A stretch of DNA of 9,028 bases from Alphaproteobacteria bacterium (GTDB taxonomy: Bacteria; Pseudomonadota; Alphaproteobacteria; Micavibrionales; CSBR16-224). Location: NCBI GenBank assembly GCA_006226225.1, contig SBHI01000042.1, positions 1 through 9,028 on the forward strand. Reading direction: 5' to 3'. Of the stretch, positions 1 to 6,818 are shown piece by piece. How positions within the stretch are numbered: position 1 is the stretch's first letter; every line of letters starts with the position of its first letter. Position numbers and translations under genes: made by a program. The notes under the pieces are model-generated. The model was not told the DNA's origin, did not search any database, and was given only the letters and a program-made list of their open reading frames with translations.

Positions 1-1662
1 GAGCCGGGTATCGCCGTCGGTTATCTGAAACAGGAAGTGATTCCCAAAGCAGGCGAAACGGTTTTCGATTATATTCTGGAGGAAATCACAGCGGACGAAA
101 AAGCCGCCCATGAATATAAAATCGATATTGCCTGCGATGCGCTGGAACTGGACAAAACCGCGCCGATGGACAGACTGTCAGGTGGGCAGCTGCGCCGCGC
201 TGCGCTGGCACGTGTGCTGGTGGAAGAACCTGACATCCTGCTATTGGACGAACCGACCAACCATCTGGATCTTGCCACCATCGAATGGCTGGAAAATTAT
301 CTGAATGCCTATCGCGGCACAGTGCTATGTGTGTCGCATGACCGCACATTTCTGGGCAATATCACCGATAAGGTTTTCTGGCTGGATCGCGGTGCGGTCA
401 AAGTTTCTCCACGCGGCTTTAAATATTTCGATGAATGGTCGGCGGATCTGTTGGACCAAGAAGCGCGGGAGCTAAAGAACCGCAAAAGCTTTGTCGCCGA
501 AGAAGTCGAATGGGCATCACGCGGTGTGAAGGCGCGGGTGAAACGTAATATGCGCCGCCTTGCCCGCGTACATGAAATGCGTGCGAAATTAAAAGCCGAT
601 GAAAGCGCCTATCGCCGCGCTACGGCAAAGGTGACATTGGCACCGTTGGCGGATATCGAAAAAACCTCGCAGGTCATGGCGGAATTTTACAATGTGTCGA
701 AAAGCTTCCAGACCGAAGACGGGCGGCGCATTCCGGTGATGAACAGCTTCAGCATTAAAATCAAACGCGGCGATCGTATCGGTATTCTGGGCAAAAACGG
801 ATCAGGCAAAACCACCTTCCTGAAACTGCTGACAGGAGAAATCCAGCCCGATGGCGGCAGTGTGAAACTGTCAAAAACGGCTGAAATTTCCTATTTCGAC
901 CAGAAACGGCAAGACCTTGTGCCCACGCAATCGCTGTGGAAAACGCTGTGCCCGTCGGGCGGCGAATATGTCGATGTGAATGGCAAACAGCGCCATGTCG
1001 CGGGATATTTAAAGAATTTCATGTTTGACCCCTCCGATATTCACCGGTCTGTCGGCACATTGTCGGGCGGAGAAAAGAACCGTTTGCTGCTGGCGAAAAT
1101 TCTCGCCAATCCCGGCAATTTCCTGCTGCTGGATGAGCCGACCAATGATCTGGATATGGATACGCTGGATATGCTGGAGGAGGCACTGGTGAATTACAAC
1201 GGCACCCTGCTGGTGGTGTCGCATGACCGCGATTTCCTTGATCAGACCGTGACGCAAATTCTGGCCTTTGACGGCAGCGGTGATGTGATGCGCGTCATCG
1301 GCGGTTATACGGATTACCTCGCCGCCTTGAAAGGTGAGTTATTGGATGAGCCGAAAAAAACGCAACAGAAGAGAGAAGTTGCAGCTGATAAAAAACAGGA
1401 AAGCGCCCCAAAACAAAAACCGCAAAAAATGACCTATAAGGACAAGCGCGAACTGGACCAACTGCCGAAAAAAATCGAAAAGACCGAAGCAACGATTACG
1501 GAATTGAAAGAGTTGCTGGCAGATGCGGATTTATACAGCAGCGACCCCGAAAAATTCCACGCCGCCGTCAAAGCCCTCGCCGAAACCGAAGCCAAGCTGG
1601 AGCGTTACGAGCTGCGCTGGCTGGAACTATCTGAAGAAGCAGAGGCGATGACAGCGAAGTAA
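1..1662 (+). CDS. uup: ABC-F family ATPase, Uup-like (5' truncated by window edge)
   Basis: Soluble tandem-ATPase protein of the ABC-F family. Members act on ribosomes or, for Uup, in DNA and ribosome-related housekeeping; they are not transporters. The reading frame is open from base 1, so the gene starts outside the window. About 553 residues are visible; E. coli Uup has about 635, so roughly 80 N-terminal residues, including the first Walker A, are missing. Visible parts are the first signature LSGGQ (nt 175-189) with Walker B LLLDEPTNHLD just after it, the basic inter-domain linker (about nt 480-660), the second Walker A GKNGSGKTT (nt 790-816), the second signature LSGGEKN (about nt 1060-1080) and a second LLLDEPTNDLD. 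The second half of the tail (about nt 1430-1650) is charged, heptad-like and coiled-coil-forming, like the Uup C-terminal domain. That tail favours Uup over EttA, which lacks it. It ends 4 bp before the stop of the opposing atm1 gene. Confidence 0.9.
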   Translation, partial: EPGIAVGYLKQEVIPKAGETVFDYILEEITADEKAAHEYKIDIACDALELDKTAPMDRLSGGQLRRAALARVLVEEPDILLLDEPTNHLDLATIEWLENYLNAYRGTVLCVSHDRTFLGNITDKVFWLDRGAVKVSPRGFKYFDEWSADLLDQEARELKNRKSFVAEEVEWASRGVKARVKRNMRRLARVHEMRAKLKADESAYRRATAKVTLAPLADIEKTSQVMAEFYNVSKSFQTEDGRRIPVMNSFSIKIKRGDRIGILGKNGSGKTTFLKLLTGEIQPDGGSVKLSKTAEISYFDQKRQDLVPTQSLWKTLCPSGGEYVDVNGKQRHVAGYLKNFMFDPSDIHRSVGTLSGGEKNRLLLAKILANPGNFLLLDEPTNDLDMDTLDMLEEALVNYNGTLLVVSHDRDFLDQTVTQILAFDGSGDVMRVIGGYTDYLAALKGELLDEPKKTQQKREVAADKKQESAPKQKPQKMTYKDKRELDQLPKKIEKTEATITELKELLADADLYSSDPEKFHAAVKALAETEAKLERYELRWLELSEEAEAMTAK

Positions 1663-1666
1663 AACC

Positions 1667-3448
1667 TTATTGCTGACGTTGCCACATATCGGCATAGACG
1701 CCTTTTTTCTTGAGCAGTTGTTTATGTGAGCCGCGCTCGACAATACCGCCACCGTCAAGGACGAGGATTTCATCAGCACCGGTGACGGTGGACAGACGGT
1801 GGGCGATCACCAAAGTAGTGCGGCCTTCGGACACTTCTTTCAGGCTTTTCAGGATATCCTGCTCGGTCGCGGAATCGAGTGCGGAGGTTGCCTCGTCAAA
1901 CAGTAAAATCGGCGGGTTTTTCAAAATCGTGCGGGCAATGGCGACGCGCTGTTTTTCTCCACCCGAAAGTTTCAAGCCGCGTTCACCGACCAGCGCATCA
2001 TAGCCTTCGGGCAGTTTGCGGATAAAGCCGTCAATATGGGCAAGCTTTGCCGCGCGGATAACATCTTCCTCCGTCGCGCCGGGACGACCATAGGCGATAT
2101 TGTAACGGATGGTATCATTAAACAGCACCGTATCCTGCGGCACGATACCGATGGCGGCACGCAGGCTGTCTTGCGTTACGTCACGCAAATCCTGCCCGTC
2201 AATGCGCACCGCACCTTCATTGACATCATAAAAACGGAACATCAAACGGCTGATGGTCGATTTCCCCGCGCCGCTGGGGCCGACAACGGCGATGGTCTTG
2301 CCCGGTTCCACGGTAAAGCCGACACCTTTTAAAATGTCGCGTTTGGCATCATAGCTGAAATGCACATCTTCGAATTCAATTTTGCCTCCATTCACATTCA
2401 GCGGCTTGGCATTATCCGCATCCTTGATTTCGCGGTCGATGCGCAGCATCGAGAACATATCCTCCATATCCGTCAGCGACTGACGAATTTGACGATAGAC
2501 AAAACCGAGAAAGTTCAGCGGCAGATAAAGCTGGATCAGATAGGTATTCACCAGTACGAAATCACCCAAGGTCATATTGCCCGCCACCACGCCGCCGCCC
2601 GCCATATACATGACAATCACCAGCCCCGCAGCGATAATGGCGGCCTGCCCGATATTAACAACCGACAGGCTGGTAATGGATTTGACCGCAGCCTCTTCAT
2701 ATCCTGCCAGCGCGACATCATAGCGGCGGGATTCATGGGCCTCATTGCTGAAATATTTGACGGTTTCGTAATTCAGCAGACTGTCCACAGCCTTGGTATT
2801 AGCCTCGGTATCGCGTTCATTCATGCTGCGGCGGAATTTTAAACGCCATTCGGTGGAAACCAGCGTAAAGGCGATATAGGCAAAAATCGTCACGAAAGTG
2901 ACCAGCGCATACCAGAAATTAAACATGTACCACAGCACGCCGCAAACCATGAAAATTTCGACCAGCGTCGGCACGATATTGAACAGCATGAAGCTCATCA
3001 AAAATTCGATGCCTTTAACACCGCGTTCAATCACACGGCTCAGCCCGCCTGTCTGCCGCGTAATGTGAAAGCGCATCGACAGCGCGTGTAAATGCTGAAA
3101 GGTTTCCAAAGCCACGCGGCGCATGGCACGCTGGGTGACCTTTGCAAACAGTGCCTCCCGCAATTCCTGAAACACAACTGTCATCACTCGCGCACCGCCA
3201 TAGCCCAGCAGCAGCGCTGTCGGAATGGCAAGGATCATATGCTCCGACGGAACAACCGTCAGCGCATCCACAGCCTTTTTGTACAGAAGCGGCATATAGA
3301 CATTGGTCACCTTCGCACAGATCAGCGCGACGATTGCCAGCAGCACACGGAGTTTGATTTCCCCTTCACCTTTCGGCCACAGATAGGGAACAAGCGTTCC
3401 TAATGTACGCCATTGCGAATGCTGTTTTGATGTATCGTCGTTTTTCAT
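1667..3448 (-). CDS. atm1: Atm1/HMT1-type ABC exporter (fused membrane and ATPase domains)
   Basis: Inner-membrane homodimeric exporter of the Atm1/ABCB7 class. Family members move glutathione-derived or glutathione-metal compounds and support iron-sulfur or heavy-metal homeostasis. The 593 residues are full length. A six-helix membrane domain occupies about residues 30-325 and the ATPase about 355-590. Visible motifs are Walker A GPSGAGKST (390-398), Q-loop Gln438 in VPQDTVLFNDTIRYNI, signature LSGGE (494-498), Walker B ILLFDE (514-519) and switch His550. LLNYETVKYF (224-233) is typical of the Atm1 branch. Arg202/Arg206 and Asn265/Gln268 have the same spacing as the glutathione-contacting Arg206/Arg210 and Asn269/Gln272 known from Novosphingobium Atm1, which supports the call over a generic lipid or drug exporter. 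The ATG at 3448 has only a modest AAGG-containing ribosome site about 15 nt upstream. It lies 56 bp downstream of the HExxH-protein gene on the same strand, so co-transcription is likely. Confidence 0.92.
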   Translation of the reverse strand: MKNDDTSKQHSQWRTLGTLVPYLWPKGEGEIKLRVLLAIVALICAKVTNVYMPLLYKKAVDALTVVPSEHMILAIPTALLLGYGGARVMTVVFQELREALFAKVTQRAMRRVALETFQHLHALSMRFHITRQTGGLSRVIERGVKGIEFLMSFMLFNIVPTLVEIFMVCGVLWYMFNFWYALVTFVTIFAYIAFTLVSTEWRLKFRRSMNERDTEANTKAVDSLLNYETVKYFSNEAHESRRYDVALAGYEEAAVKSITSLSVVNIGQAAIIAAGLVIVMYMAGGGVVAGNMTLGDFVLVNTYLIQLYLPLNFLGFVYRQIRQSLTDMEDMFSMLRIDREIKDADNAKPLNVNGGKIEFEDVHFSYDAKRDILKGVGFTVEPGKTIAVVGPSGAGKSTISRLMFRFYDVNEGAVRIDGQDLRDVTQDSLRAAIGIVPQDTVLFNDTIRYNIAYGRPGATEEDVIRAAKLAHIDGFIRKLPEGYDALVGERGLKLSGGEKQRVAIARTILKNPPILLFDEATSALDSATEQDILKSLKEVSEGRTTLVIAHRLSTVTGADEILVLDGGGIVERGSHKQLLKKKGVYADMWQRQQ

Positions 3449-3504
3449 GCCGCAGTTATCTTACCTTGTTTCAAAGACAAGGCAAGAACAGCTTGCAAGA
3501 GAAT

Positions 3505-4857
3505 TTAGCGGCTTTTTTGCGGCGGCGGACGGCGGGGTGTAGGGCCGTGACGGTGTCCGGTATCGTCATCTGCTGCGGGAGTGCCCCGGATGATGAGAGG
3601 CTCCAGCGTGATTTCTTCATGGAGTTTCTCCATCATTTTTTCAGCCTGACGCGCCAGCAGTTTGTCGCGAATGCCTTGTGCCTGTGCCTGCATGACAAGG
3701 GCGACAACAATATTGGGCGCTTTTTCCTCATCTAGAATATCACTCATAGCGGCCTTGAAATCCACACCGGCGAATAACCCGAATTTATCCAGTGTTTCCG
3801 CGTTGGTTTCGGTGTTTTGGCCTTTCCGCTGCGCTTCAAAGGCATCGGCGACAAAACGCAAAATCAGGGCATTATTGCCGAAACCGAAAATCTCGTCATT
3901 ATCCAGCGCATCCGTATGGCGGGAAAAACTGATACCGCCCGGCAGTGTGGCCATTTTTTGTGCCTCCGCATCCGTCTGGTCGCGGTCGGTATAGGCGGTT
4001 GTGCTATCAGATTCGGCGTAAAGGCGGATAACCTGTGTCATGGTTTTCAGATTGTAGTAATCCAGCCGCCATTGCGCTTGAAAATACTGCTCATACGCCA
4101 TTTCCGTGGCAAATTGCGCGGCCTCTTCATGGCTTTTGGTTTTGATGTCCTCGTCATAGCTGTCCTGATAGGCGACACCCATATCGGCGTAATCGGGGAA
4201 ATTTGCCTGATAAGCATCCCAGATTTCCGCTGCGCCATTCTGCTTCATTTCATGAGCGATGCGGACGGCAATTGCCTCTGCGCCCGCTTCGGATGTCAGT
4301 TCCATCGCCATCGCATAATGGATATCTTTCTCAATCGCCGTGCGGTTATGCGCGCCGCTTTTGTTTTGATAAACATGTACCAGTTCGTGAATAAGTGTCG
4401 CGGTCAGCTCGGCATCCGTATTGCTTTTATCCAGATTGACTGTTTCCAGTTCCGGATCGTAATAGCCGTGCAACCCCTCTGCCATATCTTCAAGCGTAAA
4501 ACGTAAATCCTTTTGCTCACGAATAAAGTCGATAAGCGCCTTGCCCGCAGCGCCGCCTTTCTCTTCGATATTCGTCAGAATGTCCATCAGGCGTTTTTCC
4601 GCCTCATTATCGGGGCTGTCGCCATTCAGCGGATCAAGGCAGCCATTGCGGAATTCCAGATCCTCTTCCGCCCAGCGCGCAGTCGGGATCGGTGCCTGGG
4701 TCGGTATTGGTCTGCTATCACTTGAGTTGCCGGACACAGACATGCAGCCGATCGGCCCCATTGCCAGCAAGCCCATAATGACGGTCTTGCGAAAGCAATA
4801 GCTGAGATTGCGCCGAAAGCGCGATTTTATATGGCTGTCCTTTTTCGTGAAGGGCAT
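3505..4857 (-). CDS. Secreted or membrane-anchored HExxH metallopeptidase-like protein
   Basis: A 450-residue protein of no characterised family that I can name with certainty; it resembles the putative metallopeptidases grouped as DUF6782. The core motif is HELVH (His157, Glu158, His161; nt 4375-4389) in a short helix context, the zinc-binding and catalytic signature of zincin proteases. About 25-35 residues later comes a glutamate-rich helix (Glu186, Glu190, Glu194), one of which could be the third zinc ligand. The N-terminus is basic (KSRFRRN), then a hydrophobic stretch (about 25-37) ends in Gly37-Cys38. This resembles a lipoprotein signal, but Pro at -3 makes the lipobox non-canonical, so a lipoprotein or a plain secreted or anchored protein are both possible. 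Low-complexity Ser/Pro sequence follows the Cys. The C-terminus is a basic, proline-rich tail. The start at 4857 is supported by AGGAG (nt 4863-4867) 5 nt upstream. Substrate unknown. It is the first gene of a probable operon with atm1. Confidence 0.75.
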   Translation of the reverse strand: MPFTKKDSHIKSRFRRNLSYCFRKTVIMGLLAMGPIGCMSVSGNSSDSRPIPTQAPIPTARWAEEDLEFRNGCLDPLNGDSPDNEAEKRLMDILTNIEEKGGAAGKALIDFIREQKDLRFTLEDMAEGLHGYYDPELETVNLDKSNTDAELTATLIHELVHVYQNKSGAHNRTAIEKDIHYAMAMELTSEAGAEAIAVRIAHEMKQNGAAEIWDAYQANFPDYADMGVAYQDSYDEDIKTKSHEEAAQFATEMAYEQYFQAQWRLDYYNLKTMTQVIRLYAESDSTTAYTDRDQTDAEAQKMATLPGGISFSRHTDALDNDEIFGFGNNALILRFVADAFEAQRKGQNTETNAETLDKFGLFAGVDFKAAMSDILDEEKAPNIVVALVMQAQAQGIRDKLLARQAEKMMEKLHEEITLEPLIIRGTPAADDDTGHRHGPTPRRPPPQKSR

Positions 4858-4862
4858 TCACA

Positions 4863-4867
4863 CTCCT
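4863..4867 (-). promoter_or_regulatory. Ribosome binding site of the HExxH-protein gene
   Basis: On the minus strand this reads AGGAG, 5 nt before the ATG at 4857. It fixes the longer start of the protein, upstream of the hydrophobic segment, rather than internal Met28. Confidence 0.7.
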
Positions 4868-4975
4868 GCTGTTTTGTACCGTTATGCTTTATAAATTCCT
4901 CTATATAATATTTATCATAATTACAACATAGAAATCAAGAAAAATCATGGTCTAAGCATGGTTTGCAGGAGAATC

Positions 4976-5003
4976 TTGTGCAAATGCGCGATTTGATTAT
5001 GAT
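4976..5003 (+). promoter_or_regulatory. Possible sigma70 promoter for the phosphate transporter
   Basis: The -10 candidate TATGAT (4998-5003) matches the consensus at 5 of 6 positions, but the -35 TTGTGC (4976-4981) matches at only 3, with a 16-bp spacer. This would start transcription near 5010, about 30 nt before the ATG. A weaker alternative is TTGATT at 4993-4998 with TTTAAA at 5017-5022. Tentative. Confidence 0.3.
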
Positions 5004-5039
5004 GTTGTGTTTCGGTTTTAAAGTAATTGACGGAATTTT

Positions 5040-6728
5040 ATGCAGCATTTCGCGACATTGGGGCATCTTTTGGGCGGCATCGGGATTTTCCTGCTGGCAA
5101 TCTCGCTTTTGACGCGCGGATTGCAATCTGCGGGGAGCGAATTCCTACGCCGCATGATGGCCAAATGGACAAAAACCCCTTTGCACGGGCTGGGGCTGGG
5201 GCTGGGTGTGACGGCGATTTTGCAATCCTCCAGCGCGACAACAGTGATTGTTCTGGGACTGGTCAACGCCGCTATCTTAAGTATCGGTCAGGCGATTTGG
5301 GTCATCATGGGCAGCAATATCGGTACGACGCTGACGGGATGGATCGTTACGGTTGTCGGGCTTGATTTTGACATCAAGCCCTTTGCACTGCCGTTGATCG
5401 GTATCGGCATGCTGGCACAGGTTTTTATCAAATCACCGCGTGCCGATGCTGTTGCGATCGCCCTGACAGGGTTTGGGCTGTTTTTCCTGGGGATTGATAT
5501 TTTAAAAGATGCCTTTGCCGGATATGCGGATCATATCAATCTGCAAAATATCAACGGCAAGGGCGGTTTTTATCTGATTATGATGTTCTTCATCGGCTTT
5601 GCCGCAACGGTGGCAACGCAATCATCCAGCGCGGCTGTTGCTTTGATTTTAACGGGGACAGCAGGCGGTTTGATCGGTCTGCCGGAAGGTGCGGCGATGG
5701 TGATCGGGGCCAATCTTGGCACAAGCACGACAGCGGTGCTGGTTGTTATCGGTGCCGAGCCTGATGCCCGCCGCGCAGCCTCCGCCCATGTGTTGTTTAA
5801 TCTGATCACGGGTATTATCGCATTAGCGATTTTACCGCTGATGTTGACATTTGTTGCGGATATTACGACGGCCCTTAATATGCCGCACTCCGATACGGTT
5901 AGCCTCGCTTTGTTCCACACGGTTTTCAATGTGATGGGCGTTATATTGCTGTCGCCTTTCGTGCCGCTTTTGACGCGTTTTCTGGAGCATTCTTTTATGA
6001 GTGCGGAGGAGGAGGAAGGCCGTCCCCGCTATCTGGATGATACAACACTCCACATTCCCGCGATGGCGCTGGATGCGCTGGTGCGCGAATTGGGACGTTT
6101 GCAGAATATTGCGGCGCGGGCCGCGCTGACGGTAATTGTCGATACGCATGATGATGATTTTCATGAAGATGTGCAGGCTGCTATCCGTTACCGTGCCGCC
6201 TTGGCAAAATTGTCGGCGCGGATTGACGGTTTTGCCGATGCGCTGGCACAGCAGCGCCTGCCGGATGATACACTGCTGCGTTTGCAATATGCTTTGCGCG
6301 TCAACCGCTATCTGCATGAATTTGTCCGCCTGTCCGGTGCGGTTGAAGCGCTTGTTCCTTTGCAGGAAAAAAAGAAGCTGCCACCAGCACTTTTGAAAGA
6401 AAACCGCCAATTCCTTGATCGCTGCATAAAATTTCTGACATTGCTGGTGGAGCAAAAGCCTTTGCCGAAGACAGCGCTGGCTCTGTTGAAAAAAGACGGT
6501 GGCTCTCTGAAAGATGCCTTGTTGAAGGCGGGGGTGCGTAAAGCAATCAGCGTGTCTGAACTGTCGGCACTGCTGGATGCCGCCAGCCATGCACGGCGGA
6601 TGATGGAACAGGCGATTAAATCGCAGCGTTATTTGAAGATTCTTGAGGATGAACAGCAGAATGTCACCGAAGAAAAAAAGCCGGAAGCGCTGCCTCCTGT
6701 TTCCGAGATCGAAGAAGCCGCTGTTTGA
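5040..6728 (+). CDS. Na+/phosphate cotransporter family protein with PhoU-like C-terminal domain
   Basis: Inner-membrane protein of the Na/Pi cotransporter family (NptA/YjbB/SLC34-like); members couple sodium to phosphate movement and some bacterial ones export phosphate. The 562 residues hold two inverted membrane repeats with the diagnostic QSSSATT (62-68) and QSSSA (194-198). Each is followed by its partner motif, GSNIGTT (91-97) and GANLGTS (223-229). The N-terminal segment LGGIGIFLLA fits the family's first helix. From about residue 335 to 545 the protein is soluble and helical, matching the PhoU-like four-helix tail of long bacterial members, so activity may respond to phosphate signalling. 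The ATG at 5040 is the first possible Met in frame (a stop lies at 5028-5030). Its ribosome site is poor (CGGA). It stands alone, with 90 bp before the next gene, which has its own promoter. Transport direction cannot be inferred here. Confidence 0.9.
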   Translation: MQHFATLGHLLGGIGIFLLAISLLTRGLQSAGSEFLRRMMAKWTKTPLHGLGLGLGVTAILQSSSATTVIVLGLVNAAILSIGQAIWVIMGSNIGTTLTGWIVTVVGLDFDIKPFALPLIGIGMLAQVFIKSPRADAVAIALTGFGLFFLGIDILKDAFAGYADHINLQNINGKGGFYLIMMFFIGFAATVATQSSSAAVALILTGTAGGLIGLPEGAAMVIGANLGTSTTAVLVVIGAEPDARRAASAHVLFNLITGIIALAILPLMLTFVADITTALNMPHSDTVSLALFHTVFNVMGVILLSPFVPLLTRFLEHSFMSAEEEEGRPRYLDDTTLHIPAMALDALVRELGRLQNIAARAALTVIVDTHDDDFHEDVQAAIRYRAALAKLSARIDGFADALAQQRLPDDTLLRLQYALRVNRYLHEFVRLSGAVEALVPLQEKKKLPPALLKENRQFLDRCIKFLTLLVEQKPLPKTALALLKKDGGSLKDALLKAGVRKAISVSELSALLDAASHARRMMEQAIKSQRYLKILEDEQQNVTEEKKPEALPPVSEIEEAAV

Positions 6729-6751
6729 CGTCATTCCACCCTATTTGAAGA

Positions 6752-6781
6752 TTGACAGTATTATGGATTTTGTTTTATAAA
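6752..6781 (+). promoter_or_regulatory. Sigma70 promoter of the ankyrin/nucleotidyltransferase operon
   Basis: The -35 is a perfect TTGACA (6752-6757) and the -10 is TATAAA (6776-6781, 5 of 6), with an 18-bp spacer. Transcription would start near 6788. That leaves a leader of about 30 nt to the ATG at 6819, but only about 4 nt to the upstream ATG at 6792, which is one reason to prefer the later start. Confidence 0.65.
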
Positions 6782-6805
6782 AATAACCTGCATGTCCATC
6801 TCGCG

Positions 6806-6812
6806 AAAGGGA
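6806..6812 (+). promoter_or_regulatory. Ribosome binding site deciding the ankyrin gene start
   Basis: AAAGGGA lies 6 nt before the ATG at 6819. The in-frame ATG at 6792 has no purine-rich site in front of it. This supports the start at 6819 and a protein of 375 rather than 384 residues. Confidence 0.7.
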
Positions 6813-6818
6813 ATACCT

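Larger units (their letters stand above)
4858..5039. promoter_or_regulatory. Divergent intergenic promoter region
   Basis: This 182-bp region separates the minus-strand HExxH-protein gene from the plus-strand phosphate transporter and must hold promoters for both. The left half (about 4880-4945) is markedly AT-rich with several TATA-like hexamers, as expected of a promoter reading to the minus strand, but I cannot pick one -35/-10 pair there. A direct repeat CATGGT occurs at 4946-4951 and 4957-4962, 11 bp apart (one helical turn), and could be an operator half-site pair. It does not match the PhoB box consensus. A possible leader ORF is reported separately. Confidence 0.55.

Noticed and set aside
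2360..2842. Plus-strand open frame (160 codons) opposite atm1
   Set aside because: Shadow of a strongly conserved ABC exporter; no recognisable protein features.
3817..4506. Plus-strand open frame (229 codons) opposite the HExxH-protein gene
   Set aside because: The opposite frame carries the HELVH motif, an export signal and a good ribosome site; this frame shows no motif and looks like a codon-usage shadow.
4940..4970. PhoB box ahead of the phosphate transporter
   Set aside because: The 11-bp spacing fits, but the repeated bases do not resemble CTGTCAT, so only an unnamed direct repeat is reported.
5832..6734. Long minus-strand open frame (300 codons) opposite the phosphate transporter
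   Set aside because: It lies fully antisense to a clear transporter gene, its product is rich in Arg/Gln/His/Phe with no domain pattern, and no ribosome site stands out.
6792..6818. Upstream in-frame ATG for the ankyrin gene
   Set aside because: No ribosome site precedes it, and the predicted transcription start would leave almost no leader; ATG 6819 has AAAGGGA at good spacing. Not fully excluded.
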